Assembly (NCBI RefSeq): GCF_002399615.1
Contig: NZ_DHDZ01000017.1
Coordinates: forward strand, 1 to 49,701
Origin: Pedobacter sp. UBA4863
Lineage (GTDB): Bacteria > Bacteroidota > Bacteroidia > Sphingobacteriales > Sphingobacteriaceae
Length of the DNA: 49,701 nucleotides
Direction of reading: 5' to 3'
Shown here in pieces: positions 7,859-15,567 of the stretch (position 1 is its first letter; each line of letters starts with the position of its first letter). The notes below the pieces were generated by a model that worked only from the letters and a program-made list of their open reading frames with translations, did no database searches and was not told the origin of the DNA. The translations under genes and the position numbers were made by a program.

Positions 7859-7878
7859 CCGTGGTCTGTGAGCCACGG
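7859..7878 (+). terminator. Hairpin downstream of the XRE gene
   Basis: CCGTGG (7859-7864) pairs perfectly with CCACGG (7873-7878), 13 bases after the stop codon, and a GGACCATGG tail offers alternative pairing. A short T stretch follows at about 7893-7896. It is probably a terminator or a small dispersed hairpin. Confidence 0.45.
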
Positions 7879-7916
7879 ACCATGGTTGGGGCTTTTATAT
7901 CTTTAATAACCAAAAC

Positions 7917-8028
7917 ACAATAAGCTTTGACAACTTTAATAACAAGACGCAAAAAAAAGTTGTCAAAGCTCCTTTTCTGGTTTAACCGCTTTAGAACAAA
8001 CCGCAAGAAATCTGTAGAAGCTTATTGT
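7917..8028. repeat. MITE-like repeat element, copy 2
   Basis: The outer ends ACAATAAGCTT (7917-7927) and AAGCTTATTGT (8018-8028) are perfect 11-base inverted repeats. The inner hairpin AGCTTTGACAACTTT (7923-7937) with AAAGTTGTCAAAGCT (7956-7970) is the same as in copy 1, including most of the loop (AATAACAAG.CGCAAA). The element lies in the same orientation as copy 1. It ends 4 bases before the stop codon of the 2-hydroxyacid dehydrogenase, for which it may act as a terminator. It is shorter than copy 1 and its right half has diverged. Confidence 0.75.
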
Positions 8029-8032
8029 TTTT

Positions 8033-8962
8033 TCACAACGTTATTTCCACTAACTTCTTTGCCAAAACTTCAGAAATTTTACGGTACGAATCGAAAGTCC
8101 AGCCAGCAATGTGCGGTGTTAAAATTACTTTCTCGTTAACTTTAAGTTCATCATACCATTCTTGTTCAGCCAACATTGGAAATTTTTCCTTCTCCAAAAC
8201 ATCTAAACCTGCTCCTAAAATTTTGCCATTGGCAATATTATTCAACACTGCTTGGGTGTTTACAATTTCGCCACGGGCTGTATTAATAAAGAAAATAGGC
8301 TTTTTAAAATGGAAGAAATATTCATCGTTAACCATTTGTTTGGTTTCTTTAGTTAATGGAATGTGTAAGCTCAATACATCGCTATGTTTCACTATTTCTT
8401 CCATGCTCACTTCTTTGGCAAATTCATCACTAAAGCCAGTTTTGTATTTATCGTAAGCAATTACGTTAACCCCAAAACCCGAAAGTTTACGGGCAAAACT
8501 TTGCCCCATAAAACCGTAACCAATGATGCCTATGGTTTTGCCCTTTAATTCGTAGCCACGATTGCCTTCCCTATCCCAAACACCGTTTCTAATTTCTATA
8601 TCCGCCTTACGAAAATTGTTCATTAACGATAGCAAAAGACCAATAGCATGCTCACCAACGGCATCCATGTTGCCTTCGTTAGCGGCTAAAAGTGTAATTC
8701 CTTTTGCTTTCGCAATGTCGATATCAATATTATCCAACCCGGCACCAGCTCTCGCTACAAATTTTAGGTTCGGCGCTACATCAAACAATTCTTTATCTAT
8801 CCTAAACTTGGTACGTACCGCAATGCCCTCATAATCCTTAACCACTGCCAACGTTTCGGCTCTGGTAATTGCTGGTCTATTATCAACCTGATAACCTAAA
8901 GCCTCTGCACTTTCTTTAAAAACTGGATGTAAATCATCTACTATTAATATTTTTTTGCTCAT
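8033..8962 (-). CDS. D-2-hydroxyacid dehydrogenase (phosphoglycerate-dehydrogenase-like)
   Basis: The 309-residue product is an NAD-dependent D-isomer-specific 2-hydroxyacid dehydrogenase. The Rossmann motif is GKTIGIIGYGFMGQSFARKL (about residues 140-159). The catalytic set is visible: Arg in NTARGEIVN, Glu in LDVLEKEKFP and His in LTPHIAGWT. The length and the ARAGAGLDNID segment resemble short SerA-like enzymes, but there is no ACT domain. The true substrate (3-phosphoglycerate, lactate or glyoxylate) cannot be assigned. Its ATG overlaps the rsmA stop by 4 bases, so translation is probably coupled to rsmA. Confidence 0.9.
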   Translation of the reverse strand: MSKKILIVDDLHPVFKESAEALGYQVDNRPAITRAETLAVVKDYEGIAVRTKFRIDKELFDVAPNLKFVARAGAGLDNIDIDIAKAKGITLLAANEGNMDAVGEHAIGLLLSLMNNFRKADIEIRNGVWDREGNRGYELKGKTIGIIGYGFMGQSFARKLSGFGVNVIAYDKYKTGFSDEFAKEVSMEEIVKHSDVLSLHIPLTKETKQMVNDEYFFHFKKPIFFINTARGEIVNTQAVLNNIANGKILGAGLDVLEKEKFPMLAEQEWYDELKVNEKVILTPHIAGWTFDSYRKISEVLAKKLVEITL

Positions 8963-9738
8963 GCTTTAGTTGCTACAAAATTGGTCAATTCAACAAAATC
9001 GGCTACACTTAAGGTTTCCGCTCTTTTTTCATAAAATGGATGTTCGCCTAGCCTATCTTTTGGCACTACCGCAGATAAGGCATTTCGTAAAGTTTTTCTA
9101 CGTTGATTAAAGCCTGCTTTTACCACTCTCCAGAACAGCTTTTCGTCACAAGCTAACTCCTCCACATTATTTCTAGTTAATCGAATTACACCAGAATTCA
9201 CCTTTGGTGGCGGATTAAAAGTTCCCGGCTTTACGGTAAATAAGTATTCGATCTCATAGTAAGCCTGAATAAAAACACTTAAAATACCGTACTCTTTGCT
9301 TCCCGGTTTCGAAGCACAACGTTCGGCCACTTCTTTCTGAAACATCCCTACCATTTCAACCACATTTTGGCGGTTTTCTAAAATCTTAAATAAAATCTGC
9401 GAGGAAATATTGTAAGGAAAATTACCAATCACCGCAAACTTACCGGGAAAAATATCTTTAAAGTTTAGTTTTAAAAAATCGCCATTAATTAACCTATCGC
9501 CCAGTTGGGGATATTTTTCTCTCAAAAAATTGAACGACTCGATGTCAATATCGATGAGAAAAGTTTGCAAATCTTCTCGTTGCAACAAAATGTCGGACAG
9601 GATGCCCATACCCGGACCAACCTCTAACACTTGGTGGTATTTATCGGTATGGATCAGACCATCCACAATGCGTTGTGCAATGTTTTTATCCGTTAGAAAA
9701 TGTTGCCCTAAGTGCTTTTTTGCTTTAACTAAACTCAT
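8959..9738 (-). CDS. rsmA: 16S rRNA (adenine1518-N6/adenine1519-N6)-dimethyltransferase RsmA (KsgA)
   Basis: RsmA dimethylates two adjacent adenines in helix 45 of 16S rRNA during 30S maturation. The 259-residue protein has the usual length and starts VKAKKHLGQHFLTDKNIAQRIV. The SAM-binding motif is VLEVGPGMGILSDIL (about residues 40-54). The catalytic NFPYNISSQIL (about 123-133) corresponds to the family NLPY motif. The C-terminal helical domain ends with FNQRRKTLRNAL. It is the first gene of a minus-strand pair with the 2-hydroxyacid dehydrogenase. A -7-like box (CAAAGTTA on the plus strand, 9779-9786) lies about 40 bases upstream. Confidence 0.97.
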   Translation of the reverse strand: MSLVKAKKHLGQHFLTDKNIAQRIVDGLIHTDKYHQVLEVGPGMGILSDILLQREDLQTFLIDIDIESFNFLREKYPQLGDRLINGDFLKLNFKDIFPGKFAVIGNFPYNISSQILFKILENRQNVVEMVGMFQKEVAERCASKPGSKEYGILSVFIQAYYEIEYLFTVKPGTFNPPPKVNSGVIRLTRNNVEELACDEKLFWRVVKAGFNQRRKTLRNALSAVVPKDRLGEHPFYEKRAETLSVADFVELTNFVATKA

Positions 9739-9740
9739 AT

Positions 9741-9763
9741 AACCCCCAACCCCTAAAGGGGCT
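9741..9763. repeat. CCCCTAAAGGGG palindromic repeat upstream of rsmA
   Basis: CCCCTAAAGGGG at 9750-9761 is the reverse complement of the copy at 784-795, preceded by AACCCCCAA as in the first locus. It lies just upstream of the rsmA start on the minus strand, so here it cannot be that gene's terminator. This supports a dispersed repeat rather than a simple terminator. Confidence 0.55.
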
Positions 9764-9778
9764 TTAAAATTTGAAGTT

Positions 9779-9786
9779 CAAAGTTA
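9779..9786 (-). promoter_or_regulatory. Possible -7 box for rsmA
   Basis: On the minus strand this reads TAACTTTG, an exact TAnnTTTG match, about 40 bases upstream of the rsmA start. No convincing -33 element is seen. Confidence 0.4.
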
Positions 9787-9880
9787 CAAAATTAGTCCGA
9801 GCTCGGGAGGGAAGTCCGATGATATAGTGCAAATCTCAAATCTCATATCCTACATCTCATATCTATTGTTTATTTTGCGC

Positions 9881-9888
9881 TAAATTTG
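9881..9888 (+). promoter_or_regulatory. Possible -7 box for pdxA
   Basis: TAAATTTG matches TAnnTTTG and lies 9 bases before the preferred pdxA ATG at 9898, which would give an almost leaderless mRNA. It is preceded by direct repeats of TCTCATAT words (about 9830-9865). Confidence 0.4.
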
Positions 9889-9897
9889 AATACGGAC

Positions 9898-10977
9898 ATG
9901 AGCAACAAAGTTAAGATAGGCATTAGTATAGGCGACGTTAACGGTATTGGTTTAGAAGTTATTTTAAAAACACTTGCCGAAAGCAAGATTTTAGATTATT
10001 GTACGCCAATTGTTTACGGGCATACTAAAGTTGCGTCTTTTCATCGCAAGGCACTACACCTTAGCGATTTTATGTTCAACGTAATCCCTAATGCAGAAGC
10101 AGCCGTTGCGCACAAAGCCAACATGATTAACTGTTGGGAAGAAGATGTGAAAATTGAATTGGGAGAGGCTAACGAAATTGGCGGCAAATACGCGTTCATT
10201 TCGTTGCAAAAAGCTACCGACGACTTAGTGCGTGGTGCCATTGATGCTTTGGTAACCGCTCCTATCAACAAAAACAATATCCAATCGGAAGATTTTAAAT
10301 TTCCTGGACATACCGAATACCTACAAGAAAGAAGTGGCAGTAACGATGTGTTGATGTTCCTAATAAGCGATCTTTTACGTGTGGGCGTGGTAACGGGACA
10401 TATTCCGGTAACCGAAGTAGCTAAAAGTATCACCAAAGAGAAAATTGTTAAAAAACTACAGTTGATTAACGAAAGCTTAAAAAAGGATTTCTGGATTGAG
10501 AAACCAAAAATTGCAGTTTTGGGCTTAAACCCTCACGCTAGCGATAATGGTTTGTTAGGCGACGAAGAAGCAACTGTTATTGCTCCGGCTATTCAAGAAG
10601 CTTTCGATAAAGGCATCATTTGCTTTGGCCCATACCCTGCCGATGGCTTTTTTGGTAATGGCACTTACAAACAGTTCGACGCGGTTTTGGCCATGTACCA
10701 CGACCAAGGCTTAATTCCTTTTAAAACCATTGCCTTTGAAACTGGGGTTAACTATACTGCAGGCTTGAAATTTGTGCGCACTTCGCCAGACCACGGAACG
10801 GGTTACGGCATTGCAGGTAAAAACCAAGCAGACCCAACTTCTTTTATGGAGGCGCTTTTTGCGGCGATACATATTGTTAACAACAAGCGAGAACAAGAAA
10901 GCTTATTACGCAACCAATTAAGAACTGGCGGAAAGATTGTGGAAACCGCTGGCGATATTAAGGATGATGCGAATTAA
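9898..10977 (+). CDS. pdxA: 4-hydroxythreonine-4-phosphate dehydrogenase PdxA
   Basis: PdxA oxidises 4-phosphohydroxy-L-threonine in the DXP-dependent route to pyridoxal phosphate. The 359-residue protein has family length. Seen in order are KIGISIGDVNGIG at the N-terminus, the metal-site His in FPGHTEYLQERSG (about residue 137), AMYHDQGLIPFK (about 263-274) and RTSPDHGTGYGIAGK (about 297-311). The ATG at 9898 is chosen over the TTG at 9886 because MSNKVKIGIS fits the family and the TTG would lie inside the likely promoter box. The sulfurtransferase gene follows 17 bases downstream and is probably co-transcribed. Confidence 0.95.
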   Translation: MSNKVKIGISIGDVNGIGLEVILKTLAESKILDYCTPIVYGHTKVASFHRKALHLSDFMFNVIPNAEAAVAHKANMINCWEEDVKIELGEANEIGGKYAFISLQKATDDLVRGAIDALVTAPINKNNIQSEDFKFPGHTEYLQERSGSNDVLMFLISDLLRVGVVTGHIPVTEVAKSITKEKIVKKLQLINESLKKDFWIEKPKIAVLGLNPHASDNGLLGDEEATVIAPAIQEAFDKGIICFGPYPADGFFGNGTYKQFDAVLAMYHDQGLIPFKTIAFETGVNYTAGLKFVRTSPDHGTGYGIAGKNQADPTSFMEALFAAIHIVNNKREQESLLRNQLRTGGKIVETAGDIKDDAN

Positions 10978-10994
10978 ATTTTAAACAACAATTT

Positions 10995-11843
10995 ATGAGT
11001 AAAATTTCTGCAGTTATACAACCAAAAGAGTTACTCGAATTAAAGGTTCAGAAAAAGAAATTTATACTTATAGATGCTGATGGAGGAGGTAAAGAACGTT
11101 ATTTAGCTAACCACTTAGATGGCGCTTACTTTGTAGATTTAAAAACTGATTTATCTGCAATACAGAAAGACACTAAAAATGGGGGACGTCATCCGCTTCC
11201 TTTGCCTAGAGTTTTTGCGCAAACCATCAGCGAATTAGGCATTACCCCAAAAACCCACGTAATTATTTACGATGATAAAAATGCAGCAAATGCAGCTGCT
11301 AGATTTTGGTGGATGCTTACCGCTGTCGGTTATGAAAACATACAAGTGCTAAACGGCGGTTTTAAAGCAGCTTTAAATATTGGTTTTCCGAGTAATGCTC
11401 CTATAAATATCCCTACTGCCGTACCTATGGACAATTCAATATCTGATTGGAAGTTACCTCTAGTCTTTATTGATGAGGTTGAAAAAGCCAGCAAAACGAA
11501 AAGCAAAACCATTGTAGATGTTAGAGCAAAAAATAGATACGATGGCTTGATTGAACCTTTAGATCTGATTGCTGGCCACATTCCTAATGCCATTAACATA
11601 CCGCTTACCGAAAACTTAGATGAACTTGGTTTTTTTAAAGAACCATCTTTTCTGCAGGAGAAATACAGCGAAGTTTTTAAGGACAAGGCATCAGGAGACA
11701 TTATCGTTCACTGCGGGTCTGGAGTAACTGCTTGCCATACCCTATTAGCTTTTGCCTACGCAGGCTTAGCTGTCCCAAATTTATATGTAGGCTCTTGGAG
11801 CGAATGGTCGAGAAGTGAAAATGAAATGATTTTGGCTAAATAG
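10995..11843 (+). CDS. Sulfurtransferase with two rhodanese domains
   Basis: This 282-residue protein has a catalytically silent N-terminal rhodanese domain and an active C-terminal one, the usual layout of thiosulfate/3-mercaptopyruvate sulfurtransferases. The active loop VHCGSGVTACHTLLA (about residues 236-250) is of the CGSGVTA type, which is typical of 3-mercaptopyruvate sulfurtransferases. The interdomain DVRAKNRYDGLIEPLDLIAGHIPNAINIP is also conserved. It would transfer sulfane sulfur to cyanide or thiols in the cytoplasm. It lies directly behind pdxA. The exact donor is not decided by the sequence. Confidence 0.9.
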   Translation: MSKISAVIQPKELLELKVQKKKFILIDADGGGKERYLANHLDGAYFVDLKTDLSAIQKDTKNGGRHPLPLPRVFAQTISELGITPKTHVIIYDDKNAANAAARFWWMLTAVGYENIQVLNGGFKAALNIGFPSNAPINIPTAVPMDNSISDWKLPLVFIDEVEKASKTKSKTIVDVRAKNRYDGLIEPLDLIAGHIPNAINIPLTENLDELGFFKEPSFLQEKYSEVFKDKASGDIIVHCGSGVTACHTLLAFAYAGLAVPNLYVGSWSEWSRSENEMILAK

Positions 11844-12085
11844 CATTTTGGTTTGTTTACATCTAGTGTTTTAAATTTTCACCGATAAAACTCTTGCTTT
11901 GTAAAATAAACCTTATTGAAGCGAACACATAGCGAAGTGCAACGAGCGCAGTAAAGCGGAAAGAAGGACTGCTTTTGCCAAGATATGCAGGCATTGTTTT
12001 TCAAATCATCATTAGGGTAATTTTTAACAGTAAATTTTCATCTATTCATTTTTCTAAAAACATTTTAATTTCAAAAAATAATACA
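11844..12085. other. Intergenic between the sulfurtransferase and yceD
   Basis: No coding region was found in about 240 bases. It contains a GCGAA/GCGCAG-rich stretch (about 11918-11965) that looks like a small dispersed repeat, unlike the surrounding AT-rich sequence. The right end is poly-A/T-rich and leads into the promoter of the lipid operon. Confidence 0.4.
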
Positions 12086-12093
12086 TACCTTTG
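12086..12093 (+). promoter_or_regulatory. -7 promoter box of the yceD-rpmF-plsX-fabH-acc operon
   Basis: TACCTTTG is an exact TAnnTTTG match, 22 bases before the TTG start of yceD. It follows a long non-coding stretch and is the only strong box ahead of this set of co-directional genes. Confidence 0.65.
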
Positions 12094-12114
12094 CAGGCTA
12101 AAATTTAGTTACAA

Positions 12115-12645
12115 TTGAAAGCATTAAAACAATTTTCTATCCCGTTTACAGGTTTAAAATTGGGAAAGCACTATTTCGATTTTGAAATTGATAAAAGCTT
12201 TTTTGATGCCTTTGAGCATTCTTTAGTTAAAGATGGAGCGCTTAAAGCAAAAGTTGAACTGGATAAACAAGAAACCATGTTAATTTTAGGCTTCCATGTT
12301 GAGGGAACACTAAGATTAACTTGCGACACCTGTTTGTCTGATTTTGACCAACCAATTGAACTAAACGAAAGACAGATTGTAAAATTTGCTGAAGCGGTAG
12401 AAGAAGATGAAATCGAAGATTTAGAAATCATCATTTTACCAAGAAAAGAGACAGCTATAGACGTTGCTGAATTGATTTACGAATTCATTACCGTAGCCGT
12501 ACCTTTCATTAACAAATGTGAGCAAGCTGGACAAACCTGCGACGAGCAAATGCTAAGCACTTTAGACAAGCTTGCCGCCGGAAATGAAGAACAAGAAGAA
12601 CAACATGACGACCCACGCTGGGAAGCATTAAAAAAATTAAAATAG
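12115..12645 (+). CDS. yceD: YceD/DUF177 family protein
   Basis: This 176-residue member of the DUF177/YceD family is commonly encoded just before rpmF, with a proposed but not settled role in 23S rRNA accumulation. The characteristic Cys pair LTCDTCLSDFDQPIEL (about residues 64-79) is present, with further cysteines at CEQAGQTCDEQ. The acidic C-terminus ends DPRWEALKKLK, the usual ending. The start is TTG at 12115, giving KALKQFSIPFTGLKLGKH at the N-terminus, a good family fit. The 22-base gap to the promoter box also supports it. rpmF follows 19 bases after the stop. Confidence 0.88.
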   Translation: MKALKQFSIPFTGLKLGKHYFDFEIDKSFFDAFEHSLVKDGALKAKVELDKQETMLILGFHVEGTLRLTCDTCLSDFDQPIELNERQIVKFAEAVEEDEIEDLEIIILPRKETAIDVAELIYEFITVAVPFINKCEQAGQTCDEQMLSTLDKLAAGNEEQEEQHDDPRWEALKKLK

Positions 12646-12664
12646 TAATTAAAAAAATCAAGCA

Positions 12665-12856
12665 ATGGCACATCCAAAACGCAAGGTTTCTAAACAAAGA
12701 AGAGATAAAAGAAGAACGCACTACAAAGCTGTAGCACCTTCATTAACTACTTGCCAAACTACTGGTGCGGTACACCAACCACACACAGCTTACAACGTTG
12801 ATGGTAACCTTTACTACAACGGTAAATTAGTAATAGAAAACACTTCGATAGGTTAA
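12665..12856 (+). CDS. rpmF: 50S ribosomal protein L32
   Basis: This 63-residue ribosomal protein of the large subunit begins AHPKRKVSKQRRDKRRTHYKA, the strongly conserved basic opening of L32. It continues with LTTCQTTGAVHQPHTAY, a variant of the zinc-ribbon region in which only one cysteine of the usual set remains, as in many Cys-poor L32 forms. It sits between yceD and plsX, the classic arrangement that ties ribosome and lipid synthesis together. Confidence 0.95.
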   Translation: MAHPKRKVSKQRRDKRRTHYKAVAPSLTTCQTTGAVHQPHTAYNVDGNLYYNGKLVIENTSIG

Positions 12857-12950
12857 TTTTCTGAAAAATTTTTGTGTTTTCCGTTAGTTTAAGATTAACT
12901 TAGCCTAATAGAAATGAAAGCCTTTGGCTTTATCACAAAAGATTTTTACT

Positions 12951-13892
12951 ATGAAAATAGGTCTCGATATTATGGGTGGAGACTATGCTCCCAAAGCTAA
13001 TGTTTTGGGGGCAATAGCTGCCCATCAGTCTCTTTCTGCCAACGAGCATTTAGTGCTAATTGGCGATACACAGCAGATTAAACTTCTACTTTCTGAGCAA
13101 GGATTCAACCCGGATCACTTCGAATACGTGCATACCGAAGAAGTTATTGGTATGGGCGAACATGCTACAAAGGCAATTCTTCAAAAACCCAATTCTAGTA
13201 TTTCTGTTGGCTTCCAATTATTAAAGGAAGGCAAAATAGATTCGTTTGCAAGCGCTGGCAATTCTGGTGCAATGTTAGTGGGTGCTGTTTTTAGCGTAAA
13301 ACCAATTGCGGGTATCTCTAGGCCTTGTTTATGTACTATTGTACCTAAATTAAAGGGCGGCGTTGGCTTACTTTTAGATGTGGGTGCCAATGCAGATTGC
13401 AAGCCAGACAACTTGTTAGAGTTTGGCGTTTTGGGCAGTTTGTATGCAGAACACATCATGCAAATAGAAAACCCAAAAGTGGCGCTAATGAACATTGGCG
13501 AAGAAGATGAAAAAGGCAATATGCTTACCTTAGCTAGTCATCGTTTGATGAAAGAAAAAGCATCTTTTAATTTTGTGGGCAACGTAGAAGGAAGAGATTT
13601 GTTTAACGACAAAGCTGATGTAATTGTTTGCGATGGTTCTACTGGAAATATTATGCTGAAATTGGCAGAATCGTTCTATGTATTGACCATTAAAAAAGGA
13701 TTGAAAGATGAGTTTTTTGACCGTTTCAATTATGAAAACTATGGTGGCAGCCCTGTATTAGGGGTAAATGCGCCAGTTTTAATAGGCCATGGCATATCGA
13801 GCCCCGAAGCCGTGAAGAATATGATCTTCCAATCTAGGGACATGATTAATACCGGATTGGTAGGAAAAATACAAGCCGCATTCCGACAATAA
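12951..13892 (+). CDS. plsX: Phosphate acyltransferase PlsX
   Basis: PlsX converts acyl-ACP to acyl-phosphate, the donor for glycerol-3-phosphate acylation in phospholipid synthesis. The 313-residue product begins KIGLDIMGGDYAPKANV, the family signature. It also has SAGNSGAMLVGAVF (about residues 98-111), LLLDVGANADCKP and VCDGSTGNIMLKLAES (about 225-240). The ATG at 12951 is chosen over the upstream TTG at 12924, since the nine extra residues are outside the family. It is membrane-associated but has no transmembrane segment. fabH follows after 13 bases. Confidence 0.97.
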   Translation: MKIGLDIMGGDYAPKANVLGAIAAHQSLSANEHLVLIGDTQQIKLLLSEQGFNPDHFEYVHTEEVIGMGEHATKAILQKPNSSISVGFQLLKEGKIDSFASAGNSGAMLVGAVFSVKPIAGISRPCLCTIVPKLKGGVGLLLDVGANADCKPDNLLEFGVLGSLYAEHIMQIENPKVALMNIGEEDEKGNMLTLASHRLMKEKASFNFVGNVEGRDLFNDKADVIVCDGSTGNIMLKLAESFYVLTIKKGLKDEFFDRFNYENYGGSPVLGVNAPVLIGHGISSPEAVKNMIFQSRDMINTGLVGKIQAAFRQ

Positions 13893-13905
13893 TAAAAATA
13901 AAAAA

Positions 13906-14901
13906 ATGAGTAAAATTCACGCTGCTATTACCGCAGTTAATGGTTATGTTCCTGATTACGTTTTAACCAACCAGGAGCTGGAAACAATCGTTGAAACTAA
14001 CGACGAATGGATTACCACCAGAACGGGTATAAAAGAGCGAAGAATATTAAAGGGCGAAGGCTTGGGGACTTCGGATATGGCCGTGCCTGCCGTAAATGGC
14101 CTATTGAAAAAAAGAGGGATCGATGCTAAAGAGATTGACCTCATTATTTTTTGTACCACCACCCCAGATTTTACTTTTCCGGCTACCGCAAACGTACTTG
14201 CTGATAAAATTGGGGCCGTAAACGCTTGGGGATACGATTTACAAGCTGCCTGCTCTGGTTTCGTTTTTGGGCTAACTACGGGTGCTCAGTTCATAGAATC
14301 GGGCAAGCATAAAAAAGTATTGGTAGTTGGCGGCGATAAAATGTCTTCAATTATTAATTACGAAGACCGTGCTACCTGCATCATTTTTGGCGATGGCTGT
14401 GGTTGCGCATTATTAGAACCAAACGAAGAGGGATTAGGTGTACAAGATTCGATTTTAAGAAGTGATGGCGCTGGCGGCAAATATTTGGGAATGAAAGCGG
14501 GCGGTTCTGTAAAACCTGCTACTCACGAAACCATTGATGCCAAAGAGCATTTTGCCTACCAAGAAGGACAAACCGTATTCAAATTTGCTGTAACCAACAT
14601 GGCAGATGTAGCTGCAGAAATTATGGAGAGAAACCATCTTTCTTCTGATGACGTGGCTTGGCTAGTACCTCACCAAGCTAACAAACGTATTATAGATGCT
14701 ACCGCTGCCAGAATGGGCGTAAGCGCAGAGAAAGTAATGGTAAACATTGAGCGTTACGGAAATACTACTAATGGCACTATCCCTCTTTGCTTATGGGAGT
14801 GGGAAAAAGACCTTAAAAAAGGCGACAATATTATTATTGCTGCTTTTGGAGGAGGCTTTACTTGGGGTTCTGTTTACCTTAAATGGGCCTATAATAGTTA
14901 G
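13906..14901 (+). CDS. fabH: 3-oxoacyl-[acyl-carrier-protein] synthase III (FabH)
   Basis: FabH condenses an acyl-CoA primer with malonyl-ACP to start fatty-acid synthesis. The 331-residue protein has the full Cys-His-Asn triad: Cys in DLQAACSGFVFGL (about residue 116), His in VPHQANKRI (about 257) and Asn in ERYGNTTNGTIPL (about 287). GGGFTWGSVYLKW is the normal ending. Start and length fit the family. Bacteroidota often use branched primers, but this cannot be read here. An A/T-rich inverted repeat follows the gene. Confidence 0.96.
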   Translation: MSKIHAAITAVNGYVPDYVLTNQELETIVETNDEWITTRTGIKERRILKGEGLGTSDMAVPAVNGLLKKRGIDAKEIDLIIFCTTTPDFTFPATANVLADKIGAVNAWGYDLQAACSGFVFGLTTGAQFIESGKHKKVLVVGGDKMSSIINYEDRATCIIFGDGCGCALLEPNEEGLGVQDSILRSDGAGGKYLGMKAGGSVKPATHETIDAKEHFAYQEGQTVFKFAVTNMADVAAEIMERNHLSSDDVAWLVPHQANKRIIDATAARMGVSAEKVMVNIERYGNTTNGTIPLCLWEWEKDLKKGDNIIIAAFGGGFTWGSVYLKWAYNS

Positions 14902-14979
14902 TTTTTTGGTTGTTAGATAGTTGGTTAGTAAATGATATTATGCTAAACAACAAAAAAACCAAACAACAAAAAAACTAAT
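14898..14979. repeat. Imperfect A/T-rich inverted repeat after fabH
   Basis: TTAGTTTTTTGGTTGTTAG at 14898-14916 is roughly complementary to two successive AACAACAAAAAAAC-like blocks ending at 14979. It may attenuate transcription between fabH and accB, or be simple-sequence repetition. The stem is weak, being almost all A-T pairs. Confidence 0.35.
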
Positions 14980-15045
14980 AAAAACCTTAACTTAGTTAAC
15001 TCAAATTAAATAGACACAACAATTATTTAACATAACAAAAAGAGA

Positions 15046-15522
15046 ATGGATATTAAACAAATTCAGGAACTTATAAAATTTGTTTCTCGGTCGGGAGTAA
15101 ATGAAGTTTCTTTAGAGCAAGAAAACTTTAAAATTACCATCAAAACTAACCAAAATCCAGTTTATGTAAACGCGGCAGTACCTGCAGTAGCTCCAGTTGC
15201 AGCGGCTCCGGCAGCGCCAGTTGCGGCACCTGTACAAGCAGCACCAGCAGCAGCGGCGCCAGCTACAGAAGACACATCTAAATACATTACGATAAAATCT
15301 CCAATGATCGGTACGTTCTACCGCTCTGCAAGCCCTGAAAAACCTTCGTTCGTAAACGTAGGCGATGAAATAGGCACTGGCAAAGTAGTATGTATCATCG
15401 AAGCAATGAAATTGTTCAACGAAATTGAAAGCGAAGTTTCTGGCCGTATTGTTAAAATATTGGTTGACAATGCCTCGCCCGTAGAGTACGACCAACCGTT
15501 ATTCTTAGTTGAACCTATTTAA
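15046..15522 (+). CDS. accB: Acetyl-CoA carboxylase biotin carboxyl carrier protein (AccB)
   Basis: AccB carries the biotin that shuttles carboxylate between AccC and the carboxyltransferase. The 158-residue protein begins MDIKQIQELIKFVSRSGVNEVSLEQ. A long Ala/Pro/Val linker follows (about residues 43-78). The C-terminal biotinyl domain is YITIKSPMIGTFYRS... with the lysine to be biotinylated in IIEAMKLFNEIE (about residue 124) and the thumb region between the two. It is separated from accC by only 45 bases and belongs to the same operon. Confidence 0.97.
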   Translation: MDIKQIQELIKFVSRSGVNEVSLEQENFKITIKTNQNPVYVNAAVPAVAPVAAAPAAPVAAPVQAAPAAAAPATEDTSKYITIKSPMIGTFYRSASPEKPSFVNVGDEIGTGKVVCIIEAMKLFNEIESEVSGRIVKILVDNASPVEYDQPLFLVEPI

Positions 15523-15556
15523 TTAGCAAATTAATCAATTAGCTAATTAGCTAATT

Positions 15557-15562
15557 AAGGAG
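15557..15562 (+). promoter_or_regulatory. Strong Shine-Dalgarno for accC
   Basis: AAGGAG lies 5 bases before the accC ATG. Such a strong match is uncommon among the other starts in this window. It is preceded by TTAGCTAATTAGCTAATTA, a run of overlapping palindromic repeats (about 15535-15557). Confidence 0.6.
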
Positions 15563-15567
15563 AAATT

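Noticed and set aside
3938..8028. CRISPR array or toxin-antitoxin pair within the repeat-bracketed block
   Set aside because: Only two copies of the repeat exist, 4 kb apart with genes between. The XRE gene has no toxin-like neighbour: the adjacent 91-residue protein is divergent and resembles no known toxin.
15112..15495. Long minus-strand frame (127 residues) opposite accB
   Set aside because: It is a shadow of the Ala/Pro-rich accB linker. The Cys/Arg/Trp-rich translation is what GC-rich alanine codons give on the other strand.
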